Shown piece after piece: positions 20,819-32,236 of a stretch of DNA of 64,000 bases. The translations under genes were made by a program, and so were the position numbers. Source of the stretch: Macrophomina tecta (Eukaryota > Ascomycota > Dothideomycetes > Botryosphaeriales > Botryosphaeriaceae); the NCBI GenBank assembly GCA_024180945.1, contig JAKSGN010000005.1, positions 1,178,001-1,242,000 on the forward strand, in the 5' to 3' direction. The notes below the pieces were generated by a model. That model saw nothing but the letters and a program-made list of their open reading frames with translations. It did not search any database and had not been told where the DNA came from. Position 1 is the stretch's first letter. Each line of letters opens with the position of its first letter.

Positions 20819-21441
20819 ATGAGCTTCATTGCCAAGCGCGGTCTTTCGACCATCGTTCCTCCTAAGGTAGGCTTTTCCGTTGAACACCCCCAAATCATCG
20901 CTGACTGGACCTCTCAGATCGCCTCCCCGACTGTGAGCCCCCCGCCCTGACGCTTTATTCTGCCCTGGATGGCCTCCCGACGAGTAGAGCGACATCGGTC
21001 CTGAAGGAAAAGCCGGCAAATCTGCGACTTGAACGCAACGTAGTAGACGAATTTCTGAATGAGCATGGACTGACGGATGGAAAAGGCCATCGGCGGCGCT
21101 CAGGATGCCGTCCGCATGCAGCGCGTCGTGAGCTTCTACGAGAAGCTCCCCCGCGGCCCCGCTCCGGCACCGCAGCCCAAAGGCCTCCTCGAGAGGTACC
21201 AGGCCAGGTACTTCGGCAAGAACCCTTCGGCCATGCGTAAGACTCCCAGCCGGATATTTCCACGATGCACAAGCCGTAGTCTAACGCGCGGCAGCCCTCG
21301 TCCACCTCATCGGCGGTTTGATCGTCATTGGCTACGCCCAGAACTACTACTTCCATCTGCGTAAGTCCACATTATGCTCTCACGGGAGGGCAGCAGTTAT
21401 CTAACTGAGCTGCAGGCCACCACAAGAACAACGCCCACTAG
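20819..21441 (+). CDS. ATP17: F1Fo ATP synthase subunit f
   Basis: Five exons: 20819-20866, 20918-20932 (15 nt), 21086-21236, 21295-21360 and 21416-21441; introns of 51, 153, 58 and 55 nt, all GT-AG; 101 residues. The joined protein begins MSFIAKRGLSTIVPPK/IASPT/AIGGAQDAVRM, continues with VVSFYEKLPRGPAP and YQARYFGKNPSAM, then one membrane segment (LVHLIGGLIVIGYAQNYYF) and the end HLRHHKNNAH. This is the pattern of mitochondrial Fo subunit f, a single-pass inner-membrane subunit of the peripheral region. Length equals family norm. The micro-exon is supported by frame, splice signals and the conserved ASP-AIG junction. Confidence 0.92.
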
Positions 21442-22355
21442 ACGTGTGTGCGAGTAGAGTAGAAGCAAAGTATTGGGTGAAGGTTGCGGTGTGTAAATAT
21501 CCTGGAATGTACCATCGAGGCTGAAGCCCGTTTCTCGCAGGGCTACCCCCCTGTGCCCACTCATCTAGTGCAATGAATGCAAAACGTGAGATGTGGTTGC
21601 TGTGAGATGTTGCGCAAGCCTCCTTGCCTGGACGCCGGCCGTCGCAACGCCCGCCTCGCGCGGCCGGATCGGCGGCGCAGTTACGCAGCTGAGGCACAGT
21701 GCGCATGCGGGCGTGGACACACGAGGTGACGGAACGGGAGCGCTGGCAGAGGGAAGCAGAGCGCTCCCGCAGCGATCGCTGGGCAGGAGCGCAAGCTCAG
21801 ATCTCCCAGTGTTCCGGTGGTGCATGGTGCTGGTGACCGCCCGTGTAAGGCTGTGCTGCTAAAGGCGGGCTTGAAGCTTGGCGGCGTGTGCCCTGCTGTT
21901 GCAGTGCAGGCCGGCCGGCTACTCTTCCAGCTGCGACCCCTTCAACGGAACCACCACCTCCCTCGACTCCGGCGCATCTCAAGGCCACGACGCCTCCGCT
22001 CCCCCTCCCCCGCCTCGGCTTCACCCTCCCGAAGCCTCTTCTCTCTCGCCCCAGCGTCACTCCACCCCGCGTCGTTTTTTCCGACAGCAGCTCCACCCCG
22101 GCGCGAGCTTGCTCCATCGCCAAGCAGTCGACCTCTCGCGGAAGCGCATACTCATTACCCGTGGCGATTACCCAGGCTTGACCATAGGTATATATGCCGC
22201 ATTCTCCTGCTGCACACGTATGCAGTCCCGGTCCGCTGGCCGAGAGCTCTAGTGCTTGCGGCCACACCACCTCTCCAGCACCCGCTCCCGCATCACTAGA
22301 CAAAGACAGTAGTTCTGACGGCGCATCTTCTGCCGACACAGTTTCGCGACTTGTT
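21442..22355 (+). other. intergenic region and 5' leader before the large disordered-protein gene
   Basis: 0.9 kb. Overlapping frames on both strands are compositionally biased; no gene recognised. From 21920 to 22110 the plus strand is C/T-rich, consistent with a promoter and leader. An in-frame ATG at 22194 exists upstream of the start I use, in a weak context. Confidence 0.4.
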
Positions 22356-25300
22356 ATGGCAGAGCAGATCACCCACGATGTGGTAAACGAAGCACAGTCG
22401 ATGGGTGGCAATCCGCCCATCGACGTTAATGCGACAACTACCAACGACTCATCCGCCGGCGCGGCTCCGGACACCAACTCAGCCAACCAAGACCATCCCG
22501 CGACTTCTTCCACGACCGCTACGATCTCCAGTGCGCCCCTGCCCGAGACGAAGCCCCTTCCCGATTCGAGCGATGCGGCGAAGGATCCGGTAAGCTGTGG
22601 TGGCCGGTATCTGCGCGCTGACGTTTGCTGACTCGAATGCAGCCTGCCACTGACGGACCGCAAAAACAGCCTGCTGCTGCTTTGGAAGCCTCCAAAGAGC
22701 CCGCCGTCAATGGTACCGCATCACCACTCCCCTCCTTGGACGACCTCGCTGGTGCGCATTCCGCCGCAGACACGAGTGGTGGCTCGGACACAGACACGAG
22801 TAGGACTGGAACTAGGTCCGCGGTCAAGAAGCCGACATCCTTCAAGTCCGTATCCGTGACGAAGAATTTTCTTGCGAAAACGGCAGTGTCGGCCCCTGCA
22901 AAAACAGGAGAGAAAGGTATTACGACTGGGAATCATACTGTGGGCTTTGCTGATTATGAATTTTTAGCCCCTACAAGTCAAGCATCAATATCCACACAGC
23001 CTACAGCGAAGCCGCGACTCGTTGCGAAGTCTGGCAGCGGAGTGGGGAGTGCGATTGGCCGCTCGGCGCTTTCAAAGTTAAATGGAACAGGTTCCGGACC
23101 AGACCCAAACATGGTCTGGAACAAGAACAGGCGTACGTTTAAGCGGGAGAAAGAGTCTTTTGATTAGGATGGTGAAAGCTGACACAAAACAAAACAGCAA
23201 CTCCACCTCCTCCTGTGAAGCAATTTACAGATGAGGAACTCAAGCAGCAATTCGGTATCCATATGGCGACCAGGTTACAGGCAGATGAGGACACAAAAGA
23301 GTCGAAATGGGCCGACATTGACGAGGATGAAGATGAAAATTGGGCGCCGGAAACTGTGGAATGGATGGATGGCACCAAGTCAACGGTCAAGCCTGCCGAA
23401 CCTTCGCCCCCACTGGAAGAGCCGAAGCCTGAGGTCAAGAAGGAAGAGAAACCTCCCGAGCAATCTAAGCCTCCAACCCCGTCAGTATCAAGGCCCAGCT
23501 CCACAGGTCCCAGCGTGACTGGTGGTACAAAGACAATTCTCAAGCCCGGCGCACATATCGGAACAGGTGGGAACAAACAGGGTCTCGTGTCCAAAGGCCA
23601 GGCGGATAACGGAAAGGCCACATTGGTTGCCAAGTCGCCAGCGCCCACGCCCACGAAATCGCCTTGGGCTCCGCTTCCGCCGGTTGAGAAGGTCTCCCCT
23701 GTTGTCATCAATCCTCAGGTGGAACAACCTCCGACGTCCCGCTTTTCGCAAAAGGATCCTCACGGTTTTGACGCGTTACCACCAGCACCTTCCCCAGCCA
23801 AGGAAATCGCGGCAGATGACTTCAATCGGTCATGGCGGGACGACAGAGGCCCGAGGGAACTTTTCAACTCACAGTCAGGAAGGTACGAGCCTGTGAGGGA
23901 TACCCGGCGCGGATCTTCAAGGCCAGATTCTTCCCTTCGACAACCTTCGGTCTTGCAGCGGCCATCCCAGACAGGGCCTGCGGAACCATCAGCGGCATTC
24001 CAGACTTCGAGATCCAGCATACCCGATGAGCCTTGGGCTCGCCGCCGCACCTCGTCCAACGTTAGCGGTGGAAGCGGGCGGAGAATGTCGTTTACTCGCG
24101 ATGTGCCGCCCGCTATTCGTGACCGACGTAGCTCGCAGTCTGTCACTGACATGCCTCCTCCAATGCCAACGAGAGGTGGCCTTCAACGTGGCCTCTCTCC
24201 TGCTACCTCTAACCAGGGATCCCTCACTCAGCATTCCTCTCCCGTGGCCGCTCACGTTCAACCAGTGTCACCGTCAGTTGCCGCGAGCTCTCCCGATGCG
24301 GTCAACGGTGCTGCTAACCCGGCAGTATCTTACCAAGAGCAAGTTAAAATCCAGGAGCAAATGATGCGGGAGAAGATTGAGCGAGCTAGGGCTGAGAAGC
24401 AGAAGCGTAGGGAAGAAGAGGAGAAGGAGGAGGCGGCACGTAAAGAGCGTCTCAGGCTGAAGCTGGAGGCATTAGGCCCCCCTCCTTCCAAAACTGAGAA
24501 GACGACCCCGCCGCCCGCCAACAGCGAGCCTCCACCACCTCAGCAGAAGCCCACTATCCAGTCGCCTCCTAAGCCTCCGGTACCTACCGCGGAAGGCGAG
24601 GTTGCGCAATATGGCATGATGAAGGTTCACCAACCTCACACTGTTAAGAGAGCAGATGTGCCTGCTGAGCAGTTGAAATCATTGGAGCAAACACGGCGTG
24701 AAGTGAAGTCCCCCGAACGGAAGGCCGCCTCGCCCTCGAAGTCGCCTGCTGTGCCTTCTGCGGAAGTGCCAACAGTACAGCCAGATGGTGTGAGTGGACC
24801 TGAAGACGCAGCAACGGCGGCAAAGGTTGAGCAGAAGGTACCAGCTTGGAAGCCATCTGTGGCTTCGGGCGCACCCTGGGGCTCTATGCGTCGGCACAAC
24901 ATGGGCGTCAACGTGTGGGGACCGCCCAATCAGGAAAGAGGTATCGGTAACGGGACCTTTGGACATACACAGCAGCCACAGGCACCCGGCGCCCCGGGCC
25001 CGATTGCGCCGCCCGCAGCAACTACGAAACTGCCCACTTCACCTCCGCGCTTCACGCAAGCCTCCAACACCGAACAACCTTCTTCTTTCGCCTCGCAACC
25101 TGACCTGCGCCCACAGAATCCGGTTCCGCACAGTTCGACAACCATGGCGTCCGCCGCGGTTGCGCCGCCCGGCCCCATTGCGCCACCCAAGGCTCCAGCT
25201 CGTCCCGCTTTCGATGTATCCGCTTGGAGCGCAGGTTCAATTGCCGAGTCGGATGCGAAGCTCGCTCGCATGCGCGAAGACAGCTACAATGCGAATCGCG

Positions 25301-26556
25301 GAAAGCCGCTTCCCGCTTTCAACGAAACATTCAAGCAGACTGCTATCGAGGGTTCTTTGGACCGCCGCCGCGTCTTGGAGACCAAGAGTACCGTTCATCT
25401 TCATCCGACCAACGCACCGAAGCCCGAGGAGCAATCGCCCCACTCGCAGCTCACCGAACAATCTTCGCGTTCGACGCCTATTCCGTTCAGCGAGCCCTAC
25501 AGGTCTTCCGTCAGTGAGGAAACGCCTACACTTCGCCCGATTGGCGCAGAGAAAGTCCAGTCCTCGCCCGGCTCGACGGGCACTCCGGGCAATCGCTCCT
25601 CGCGCTTCTTCCCACGCTCATCGGACGCGCTCGATGCAATCCATGCGCCTGTTTCACAGTTCACCATCAATGGCGATTCTCCTCCACCTCCCGAGACATC
25701 GAGCCATCCCGTTTTCAGCGGGAATGCACACCATCCTATTGTGAAGCTCCCACAGAAGATCAAGGTCAAGCTACCGCCGGCTGCCTCTCACTCTTCCTCT
25801 CCGGTCACAATGCCTGCCAGACCTGAATTCTCGCGTATTGGTTCCCAACCCATTGTCGCCACGTCTATTTGGCAGGAGCGCTTCAACGGTCTTTTCGGAC
25901 GCGCCTCAGCGTCATCGATGTCACCTCCGAAGTCGGTCACGTCACTCGCTGTTGCACCAGCTAGCAAAGCGCCTTTGGATTATACTGGCCCTTCAGCCGC
26001 GGGAGCTACCGTTTCACTGCCCTCAAAGCAGAGTCCTGCCGTCGTTGCGTCCTTTTACGACGCTAACCCCGTGTCCAAGTCGGCTTTTGAAGAGGTCATG
26101 AGTGTGCCCGAAGCATTTTCGGCGCCGACAGTCTGTATCCCCAAGGAATCGCATATGAATGCTGGCCTCGCCCCAGTGCCGACTCCTTCGTCGCGTCCTG
26201 GCTCGCGCTTCTACAAAACGCCCGATGTGTATAGTATCGACCCAAGTTTCCTCCCACTTGGCGAATGTGAACAGAACTCTCAGGGCTTCGTCATCACGAT
26301 CCACATGCCTGCTTCGGAAAGTGTGAAGACCAGGATCATGCCTCGGCGTCGCGGGCAGGGTCGCAAGCCATCCGGATTCAACAAGAAGCGGAACGTGGCA
26401 CCGCGTGAGAACAGCAACAGCGGACCGCGCTCGCGCAAAGCTTCGGGAAGTGTTCCTCCGGGTATTCCTTGGGGCAACAGTAACAACAACAACAACAACA
26501 AGACCAACTCGTCTAGCTCTCCTTGGGGCAGGCGCACGTCTGGAGCAGTCCACTAG
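22356..26556 (+). CDS. large intrinsically disordered conserved fungal protein, function unknown
   Basis: Three exons: 22356-22589, 22643-23132 and 23198-26556; introns of 53 and 65 nt; 1360 residues. Most of it is Pro/Ser/Ala/Glu-rich and disordered. Ordered-looking islands: TDEELKQQFGIHMATRLQAD followed by an acidic WADIDEDEDENWAPETVEWMDG (about 250-290), a charged helical/coiled-coil stretch at about 619-672 (KIQEQMMREKIERARAEKQK), a WGSMRRHNMGVNVWGPP block, and PAFDVSAWSAGSIAESDAKL...GKPLPAFNETF. The C-terminus is basic (MPRRRGQGRKPSGFNKKRN) with an Asn run and SPWGRRTSGAVH. I recognise it as a protein type widespread in filamentous ascomycetes but know no function; Trp-centred motifs in disorder plus a basic tail would fit an RNA/translation-associated scaffold (inference). 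Start at 22356 has G at -3 and +4. Confidence 0.75.
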
Positions 26557-28183
26557 GGCGCTTTAGCAGGAGTTCAAGGGATTTGAGCCTCTCTTTATTC
26601 TTCTTCTTTCGGCCGGATTCATTCGCGGTAGTGATTCTCTTGGCGACTAATAAGGCGTTCGCGTCACGTTTTGAAAGTGATACAATCAGCAGCCAACATT
26701 AAGTGGGACAGGGGACCGGAGGAGCCGGATCTCTTTACGTGTGGAAAGGAGATGGCTGGACATCAGTCCTTTTATGACAGGTGTCGACGAGGGTCTTGGG
26801 CTCAGAAGGCGCCTGACTTCTCTATTTTGCTTGCGAAGACAGTGCGACGCGCACAGCGTGTCGGGCATGATGCGCTGTATGTACTTTGCTCTTTAAGGAA
26901 TGATACATGGCCCAGACGCCAAGTTGATAAGATATGCGTGCTCTCCCTTGTATGACGTGTGCAACGGTGATTTGAGGGCGGGACCAGTTGAGTCGCTCGT
27001 CGGAGCTCCCACGGGCGTACTGTGCGAGTGAGGTGTGGCAACGGCGGGCCGACGACCCTTGATGGCAGAAGGGTTTATGACTAGACCAAAGTGTAGCAAG
27101 CTTTGCTGGCATTTCATGCGTAGGGATAGCTATGACTGCACCCTTCGCAGCATCAAGCCACTGAAGCAGTCTAGTCAGTTGATACATGCACTGGCGATTG
27201 TCGAGCGAGCAAGCTGGCGGCGCGTGGAACCTGGCCGCATATCGAAGCCTGGCACCTCAACGACTTGAAGAGGATGAAGGCAATTGAGTACGACGCAACT
27301 GCTGTCAATAAGCTGACAGGACGGCTGCTCTATTGCACCGAGCATGGACGTTAGTTTTCCCTCGCTCGCCATTATAGCGGCGGATATGAAGGCGGTCGGG
27401 AAGGGCGGGTATGTATAGCAACGTTTCTAATTATACGACCCTTGGCTCCCAGCAAGCTTATTAGACGCACCCGAGTTTGGGAGCGAGCGAGCGAGCGCGC
27501 GTGCGAGGGATAGACGGGGCCCGGGAAACAGCATGACAGGGGAAGGCAAACAAACACAGCAGTGGAAGCACATTATGCGCCAGGATGGAGGATGCGCCAT
27601 GGCGGCGGCGGTGGTGCGTCGAGCACATGAAAGCTCAAAGCTGGTGCATGCTGGGGCGGTGATTCAAGAAGCGCCCATCCCAATCTGAGCGGCGCCAAGG
27701 CCGGGGAGGCTGCGGAGGGTGGTTTGGACGTGCAATTTCAGCCGGGTTCGCCAGCGTTCGTTTTATTTCGGCCTGGGCTGGGAGCGAGACACAGGAGGGC
27801 CATTAGTGAGGAGCGAGGGCGGCGGGGGCACAGGCAGAAGCAGAGGCAGAGGCAGAGGCAGAGGCAGAGGCGCGACCGGCTGCTCGTCGTGTACCACTCC
27901 CTCCCTCCCTCGCCCACCCATCTGCACAGCCTTGTCCCTAGGGGTCCAAAGGTGCTGGCCAGCGTTACAGCATCTGCCCGCTGTCCTCAGCCTTACGCCC
28001 CGACCAGCCCGCCGTCTTATCGCTCCTTCCCCTGCCTTCTCTTCGCTCCCTCCCTCCGTGCTTCGTTGGCCTGAAACGGCCGGATTCCTACTTGTCGCTC
28101 TCCACGCGGCCCTCGCGAGCCCCAGCCCGCTCCTTCCTCCGCTCGCCAGCTGCCCGTTTGCAGAGCAAAGCAGCCCGCAAACC
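26557..28183. other. long intergenic region with a hexamer repeat
   Basis: 1.6 kb with no recognised gene; short frames (26671-26955, 27035-27268) carry no motif. Around 27830-27870 GGCAGA is repeated in tandem. The frame of the following gene is open back to 27719, but this part is low complexity and probably leader. Confidence 0.45.
27837..27870 (+). repeat. GGCAGA/GCAGAG hexamer tandem repeat
   Basis: About five uninterrupted hexamers, on the purine-rich strand in the leader or promoter of the downstream F-box-like gene. Confidence 0.75.
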
Positions 28184-29494
28184 ATGTCCAGCAACATCCA
28201 GCGCCGCCGGTCCATAGAGCCCGGCCTCGCCTTCGCCTGGCCCTCGCCCGACAAGTCCAGCGCGCCCTCGCCGCCCTCGTCACGCGATCCGCACGCCGAG
28301 AGGAGAGCATGCAGTCATCATCACCAGCAACCCCATCAGCCCGCCTCCCCGGCCGCCGCCGCTGCCGCCGCCGCCGACTGCTCCTACGACGAGCGGGCAG
28401 CCACAGCCGCCGCCGGTGCTAGTGCCGGTGCCGGTGGCCCGCTGTCGTCGCTCAACCTGAAGGGTGACTATGTCGTGCCGCCCATGAGCAGCGTGTCCGT
28501 GGACCCTCCCATTCCCGCCGAGACGGACTCGCGTTCGGCCCAGGACCAGCATCCCATGAGGGCCAACCTGCCGCTGCTATCCCAACCGCTGCTCTCGACT
28601 GAAGCTTTCCACTACGCCGCCCCGGCCGCCCATCATCATCATCATCACCACCACCACCACCACCACCACCACTACCAACGATTGCAGCACGCCCTTCCCC
28701 CAACCCCCGGTCACGGTCACGCGACCTGCACCAGTTCCTCTGGTCTTATCCCTGGAAATCGCCACCACTACCTGGAAGGAGCATCATCCATCAGCACCAC
28801 TGCTTCCTCCTCCAGCTTAACTCCAACCACCGCCTCACCCTCCTCTTCCTCCTCCCCATCCGCCGCTACTACCCCTACCACCGTCCCCGACTCCGGCGGT
28901 CCCACGTTCCTCACCCTCCCGCCCGAGATCCGCCGCATGATCTACCAGCATATCCCGCACCTGACCAACCGGCAACCGCTCATCTACTGCCTCTCCATCT
29001 TCAAGAACCGCAAGCAGCACCCGCTGGCCGCCATCTGCCGGCTGGTTCGCGCCGAGGCGCTCGACGTCTACTACAGCTCCAACACGTGGCTCGTGAAGCT
29101 CGAGTACCGCGACTTCTATGACTCGTTCGCGTCGTGGATCCTGGGGCTCGACGACGCCAGCGCCAACGCGCTGCGCTTGCTGCGTGTGAGCGTGCGCGGC
29201 GCCATGTTCGCGAAGGAGTGGATCTATGGCCCGGATGGGTTTTTGGTCAGGAATGAGGAGAAGGGTCGCTATGGATATGCCACGTACGCGGTCGACCTCA
29301 GCGAAAAGTGGGCGGGGGGTAGAGTTGAGGTCTTGGCGTGCGACGGGCCGGCCGCGGCGGGGCTGGAGGGGAAGGTCGCACTGGAGGGGGTGGTGAGGGG
29401 GTTATGGGAGAAAAAAGGGAGAGGCCAATTGAAGGGAAGCGATGTCAAGGAGGCGATGGATACGTTTTTGAGCTACACCGGCTGGTGGCTCTGA
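28184..29494 (+). CDS. F-box-like domain protein with polyhistidine tract
   Basis: Single exon, 436 residues from MSSNIQRRRSIEPGLAFAW. The N-terminal 245 residues are low complexity: Ala, Ser, Thr and Pro runs and an uninterrupted 14-histidine tract encoded by CAT/CAC repeats (about 28631-28672). Then comes FLTLPPEIRRMIYQHI, a typical start of the fungal F-box-like domain, followed by HPLAAICRLVRAEALDVYYSSNTW, the region after it in many such proteins of Pezizomycotina. The C-terminal 150 residues (YDSFASWILGL, LRLLRVSVRGAMFAKEW) look folded. F-box proteins bring substrates to SCF ubiquitin ligases; the substrate here is unknown. The open frame extends upstream to 27719, but the start with an ACCATG context after CAAACC is the more likely one. 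Confidence 0.75.
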   Translation: MSSNIQRRRSIEPGLAFAWPSPDKSSAPSPPSSRDPHAERRACSHHHQQPHQPASPAAAAAAAADCSYDERAATAAAGASAGAGGPLSSLNLKGDYVVPPMSSVSVDPPIPAETDSRSAQDQHPMRANLPLLSQPLLSTEAFHYAAPAAHHHHHHHHHHHHHHYQRLQHALPPTPGHGHATCTSSSGLIPGNRHHYLEGASSISTTASSSSLTPTTASPSSSSSPSAATTPTTVPDSGGPTFLTLPPEIRRMIYQHIPHLTNRQPLIYCLSIFKNRKQHPLAAICRLVRAEALDVYYSSNTWLVKLEYRDFYDSFASWILGLDDASANALRLLRVSVRGAMFAKEWIYGPDGFLVRNEEKGRYGYATYAVDLSEKWAGGRVEVLACDGPAAAGLEGKVALEGVVRGLWEKKGRGQLKGSDVKEAMDTFLSYTGWWL

Positions 29495-29514
29495 AGGGGT
29501 GCGCTGGGGCTCCT

Positions 29515-29516
<2 letters not shown>

Positions 29517-29550
<34 letters not shown>
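29517..29550 (+). repeat. (TC)17 microsatellite
   Basis: Perfect dinucleotide run 22 bp after the stop codon of the F-box-like gene, thus in its probable 3' UTR. Confidence 0.95.
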
Positions 29551-29553
<3 letters not shown>

Positions 29554-30787
29554 CTTTGGCTTTCTTGCAGACGCTATGCCAAATGCATTGGCCGCGAAGG
29601 AACGTCTCATTTGTTGGCTGGAAAAGCTGGATTTTTCTTTTGTCACAGCGATGAGATAGCCTGGCTGGTTCGAAGGCGAGACCTGGCCTGGTCCATCCAC
29701 TCCCCACATTTTACTTTTTTCCCCTCGAAGCCCCCAAAATCACCTCGCATCGAGTGTCTTTCCTCCCGTTCATCTTTTTTTCATCGGCTTTGTTTTTTTT
29801 TTTTTTTTTTTTCGGGTAGGAGTTAAAAACCTGGCATGGAGGCAAATGGGTGGGTAATGATACCAGCGTGTCTTTTCTTGACTGTTTATATCTATCGGGC
29901 AATCTTTTTTTCTCAACACACAATTTCCCTTCCTTACTTCTTTATCTTTTTCACAATATGTTTTTGAAAATACTTGATATTTCTTTCCTTTCTGACCCTT
30001 TTGTCTTAATTCGGACTTCTTTTTTCTGAGGATTCCGGGAGAAAGTGAAAAGAAAATTTCACGAGTCCTGGAGTCTTCTTATTCTTGTGTAGCAATTCTT
30101 TCTGCCTAACGTCTTCTTATGGCTGTGGATGGGATTGCGAGGGAGAAAACTTCTCCCCGCCACCGCCGGAAAAGAAATCTGAGTGGTGGTGGCATTGCAC
30201 TGGTTTTGCGGCATTTTGGGCTTGCTGGGCTTTCTCCTAGTGCTATTTGGGAGAGGGTTGGGTGGGCGAGGAGGAACACATTCGTAGCTGCGTAGTGGTA
30301 ATCAATCTGATCGGCCGTATGGAGTTATAGTAGATTCGACTTTCCATCTCAGCCTGCCATGGCTGTGCTAGCGTGATAATATGGTGCCTCCGCAAAGCGT
30401 AAGAGAGGGCTTAGGCTGGTAACGAGTAGTTCAAAATGTGGTCATCTACAATCGTCCAACAAGGTCCTACTCGCATGGCCCCCGGAACCTCCACAGCCTG
30501 CAGCAACAGATAGCCGTGCTTACATGAGGTTTCCCCAGTCACCAGCGGGGAAAGAAAAGCTCACGTCGTACGCAGGACGCCAGGTCTCTGTGTTTAAACG
30601 CACCGTAGTCAATACACTCAGTACAATCGACCGGATCGAAGCTTTTCTCGACTACCTCGACTACCTCGACCAAAGAGTAAGAACTCCACACTCCCCACCC
30701 CCCCGGCGGTATCAGTATCTCTCGCACTCGTCCGATGATGCAACAAAGAAGTCGCAGAGCAGCAGACCTCTTCCGGGTATCATGCCC

Positions 30788-30807
30788 AAAAAAAAAAAAA
30801 AAAAAAA
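30788..30807 (+). repeat. A20 homopolymer
   Basis: Uninterrupted run of 20 A in the 3' flank of MZT1. Confidence 0.9.
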
Positions 30808-30889
30808 GGAAGAAAAGAAATTTCCTTACTCCAGGCCCTACAATCCTCCCCGCATCGCAGCGACTCGTCGCTTCTTTTGTGAACCTGTC

Positions 30890-31418
30890 TCAAGCTTCTC
30901 CACCCTCCTCGTCGCCCATTTCTGGCTCGAGCGGCTCGGGGTATTGTTCGCGGAGGTCTCGGATCACGTTCTAAGAGAATTTCCCGCGAATGTCAGCGCC
31001 TTTTTCTTCTTCTTCTTCTTCTTCTTCTTCTTCTTCTTCTTGTTGTTGTTGTTGTTGTTGCCATTGTTTCCAAATACTGGGCGGAGGGTAATGGGGAAAA
31101 AAAAAAAAAAGGTACGTACGGCCAGAGCTTCCGGATTGACGCCATTCTCGATCAACGAGACGCAGAAGGAGAGTTGGGTGCGGTTGAGGTTGGTATTCTA
31201 AGGGGAAAAAAAGAAAAGGAAAACGAAGTTTTAGCACTGTTGTTGGTTTAATTTTTGGGGGCTTGGGGAACGTTTGGTTCGAAGAGGGATTGGGGAGACT
31301 AGGGAAGTGAGGGCGGAGGAGGAGGGGAGAGCATTCGTACGAGCAGCGTCGCGATTTCGTGCAGGATGTCAATGACCTCGCGGGCGGCCTGGCGCTTGTC
31401 GATTTCCTGCGGCGGCAT
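30890..31418 (-). CDS. MZT1: mitotic-spindle organizing protein 1 (MOZART1, gamma-tubulin complex)
   Basis: Three exons of 26 sense codons each: 31418-31341, 31197-31120 and 30970-30890; introns of 143 and 149 nt; 78 residues. The joined protein begins MPPQEIDKRQAAREVIDILHE, continues IATLL/NTNLNRTQLSFCVSLIENGVNPEALA/NVIRDLR and ends in an acidic tail. REVIDILHEI..LLNTNL and CVSLIENGVNPEALA are the hallmark of MOZART1, the small helical subunit that binds the N-termini of gamma-tubulin complex proteins and is needed to nucleate microtubules at spindle pole bodies. Length equals the family. All joins are phase 0 with GT-AG ends. It is too short and too spliced to appear as a plain open frame. 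Intron 2 contains a long CAA/GAA triplet tract. Confidence 0.93.
31004..31060 (-). repeat. (GAA)n/(CAA)n triplet tract inside MZT1 intron 2
   Basis: On the plus strand about 12 TTC units followed by about 6 TTG units; on the transcribed strand CAA repeats then GAA repeats. It occupies over a third of the 149-nt intron. Confidence 0.9.
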
Positions 31419-32236
31419 TTCTTTCTTTCTCTTTTTTTTTTTTTTTTTTTTTACGGGTATGTGCGGGCGTTGCGGGCGTGCGGCGATTGAGCGGCAGAAG
31501 GGAGGGAGGGAATGGCGAGAGAGAGGTACGTGCTGCGGAGCTTTGCTGCTGCTCAGGGGGATCGTTCGTTTTCAGTTCGTTCGAGCGTTTTTTTTTTTTT
31601 TTTTTTTGCGGGCGGGCAGTGTGTGCTTGACCGGTGCGGGGGGTTGGGCTGCGGTTTGTGGAGAGGCAGCGGAGCTGGGTGGTGTTTGCGCTGCAGCTGG
31701 GTTGCTGCAGGAGTGAGGGGACACGGGAGACGCGTCCGGTCGCGACGGAGACGCCGCCTGGCCGATGCTTTGTGCTGCAGCTGCAGGCACCGCCGCGGAG
31801 GGCAATCACGCACAGACGTCCTGAGGGCTTGTGGCCACGAATTTCAGTGCACTCGCTGGTCTGGGGAAGTTATTGCCGTGGGGTGCCCAAACGAGAGCTG
31901 CCGGGGTTGGGCCGACGACGGCCGCCGGGTAGGTCGCCGGTGCGAACACCATGTTGGGATCGAGCTCATCATGACGACAACTATTGCACGCCCACTCCGT
32001 CAAAGATCGATGAGCAGCCGTAGTCTTCTGGTGGCGGGAGGCTGCAGGTGGAAGTGACATCAGAGCAGCATCCTGCCCCCGCGCATCTCAGGGTACAAAT
32101 TGGGCCCTCTGAGCTGTCCATCAATCGGCTCGATATCCTCAATCCCAATCCATCACAATCCACTACCCCAAGCAACACTTTCAGCGTTTTCCCTCCACCG
32201 ACCTAAATCTCAACTACAAAAATAAAATACAACACC
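31419..32236. other. divergent promoter region between MZT1 and the small disordered-protein gene
   Basis: 0.8 kb. T runs at 31431-31452 and 31589-31608 lie just upstream of MZT1 (A runs on its coding strand). Open frames on both strands are biased and unmatched. The sequence CCTCAATCCCAATCCATCACAATCC near 32138 is a C/A-rich leader for the gene at 32237. Confidence 0.45.

Larger units (their letters stand above)
29495..30889. other. convergent 3' flanks rich in simple repeats
   Basis: 1.4 kb without a recognised gene. It holds (TC)17 at 29517-29550, a long T run at 29790-29812, T/C-rich 29890-30010 and an A20 run at 30788-30807. Confidence 0.5.

Noticed and set aside
27719..28183. 155-residue N-terminal extension of the F-box-like protein
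   Set aside because: Contains the translated GGCAGA repeat (Gly-Arg run) and low-complexity leader; the ATG at 28184 has a better context.
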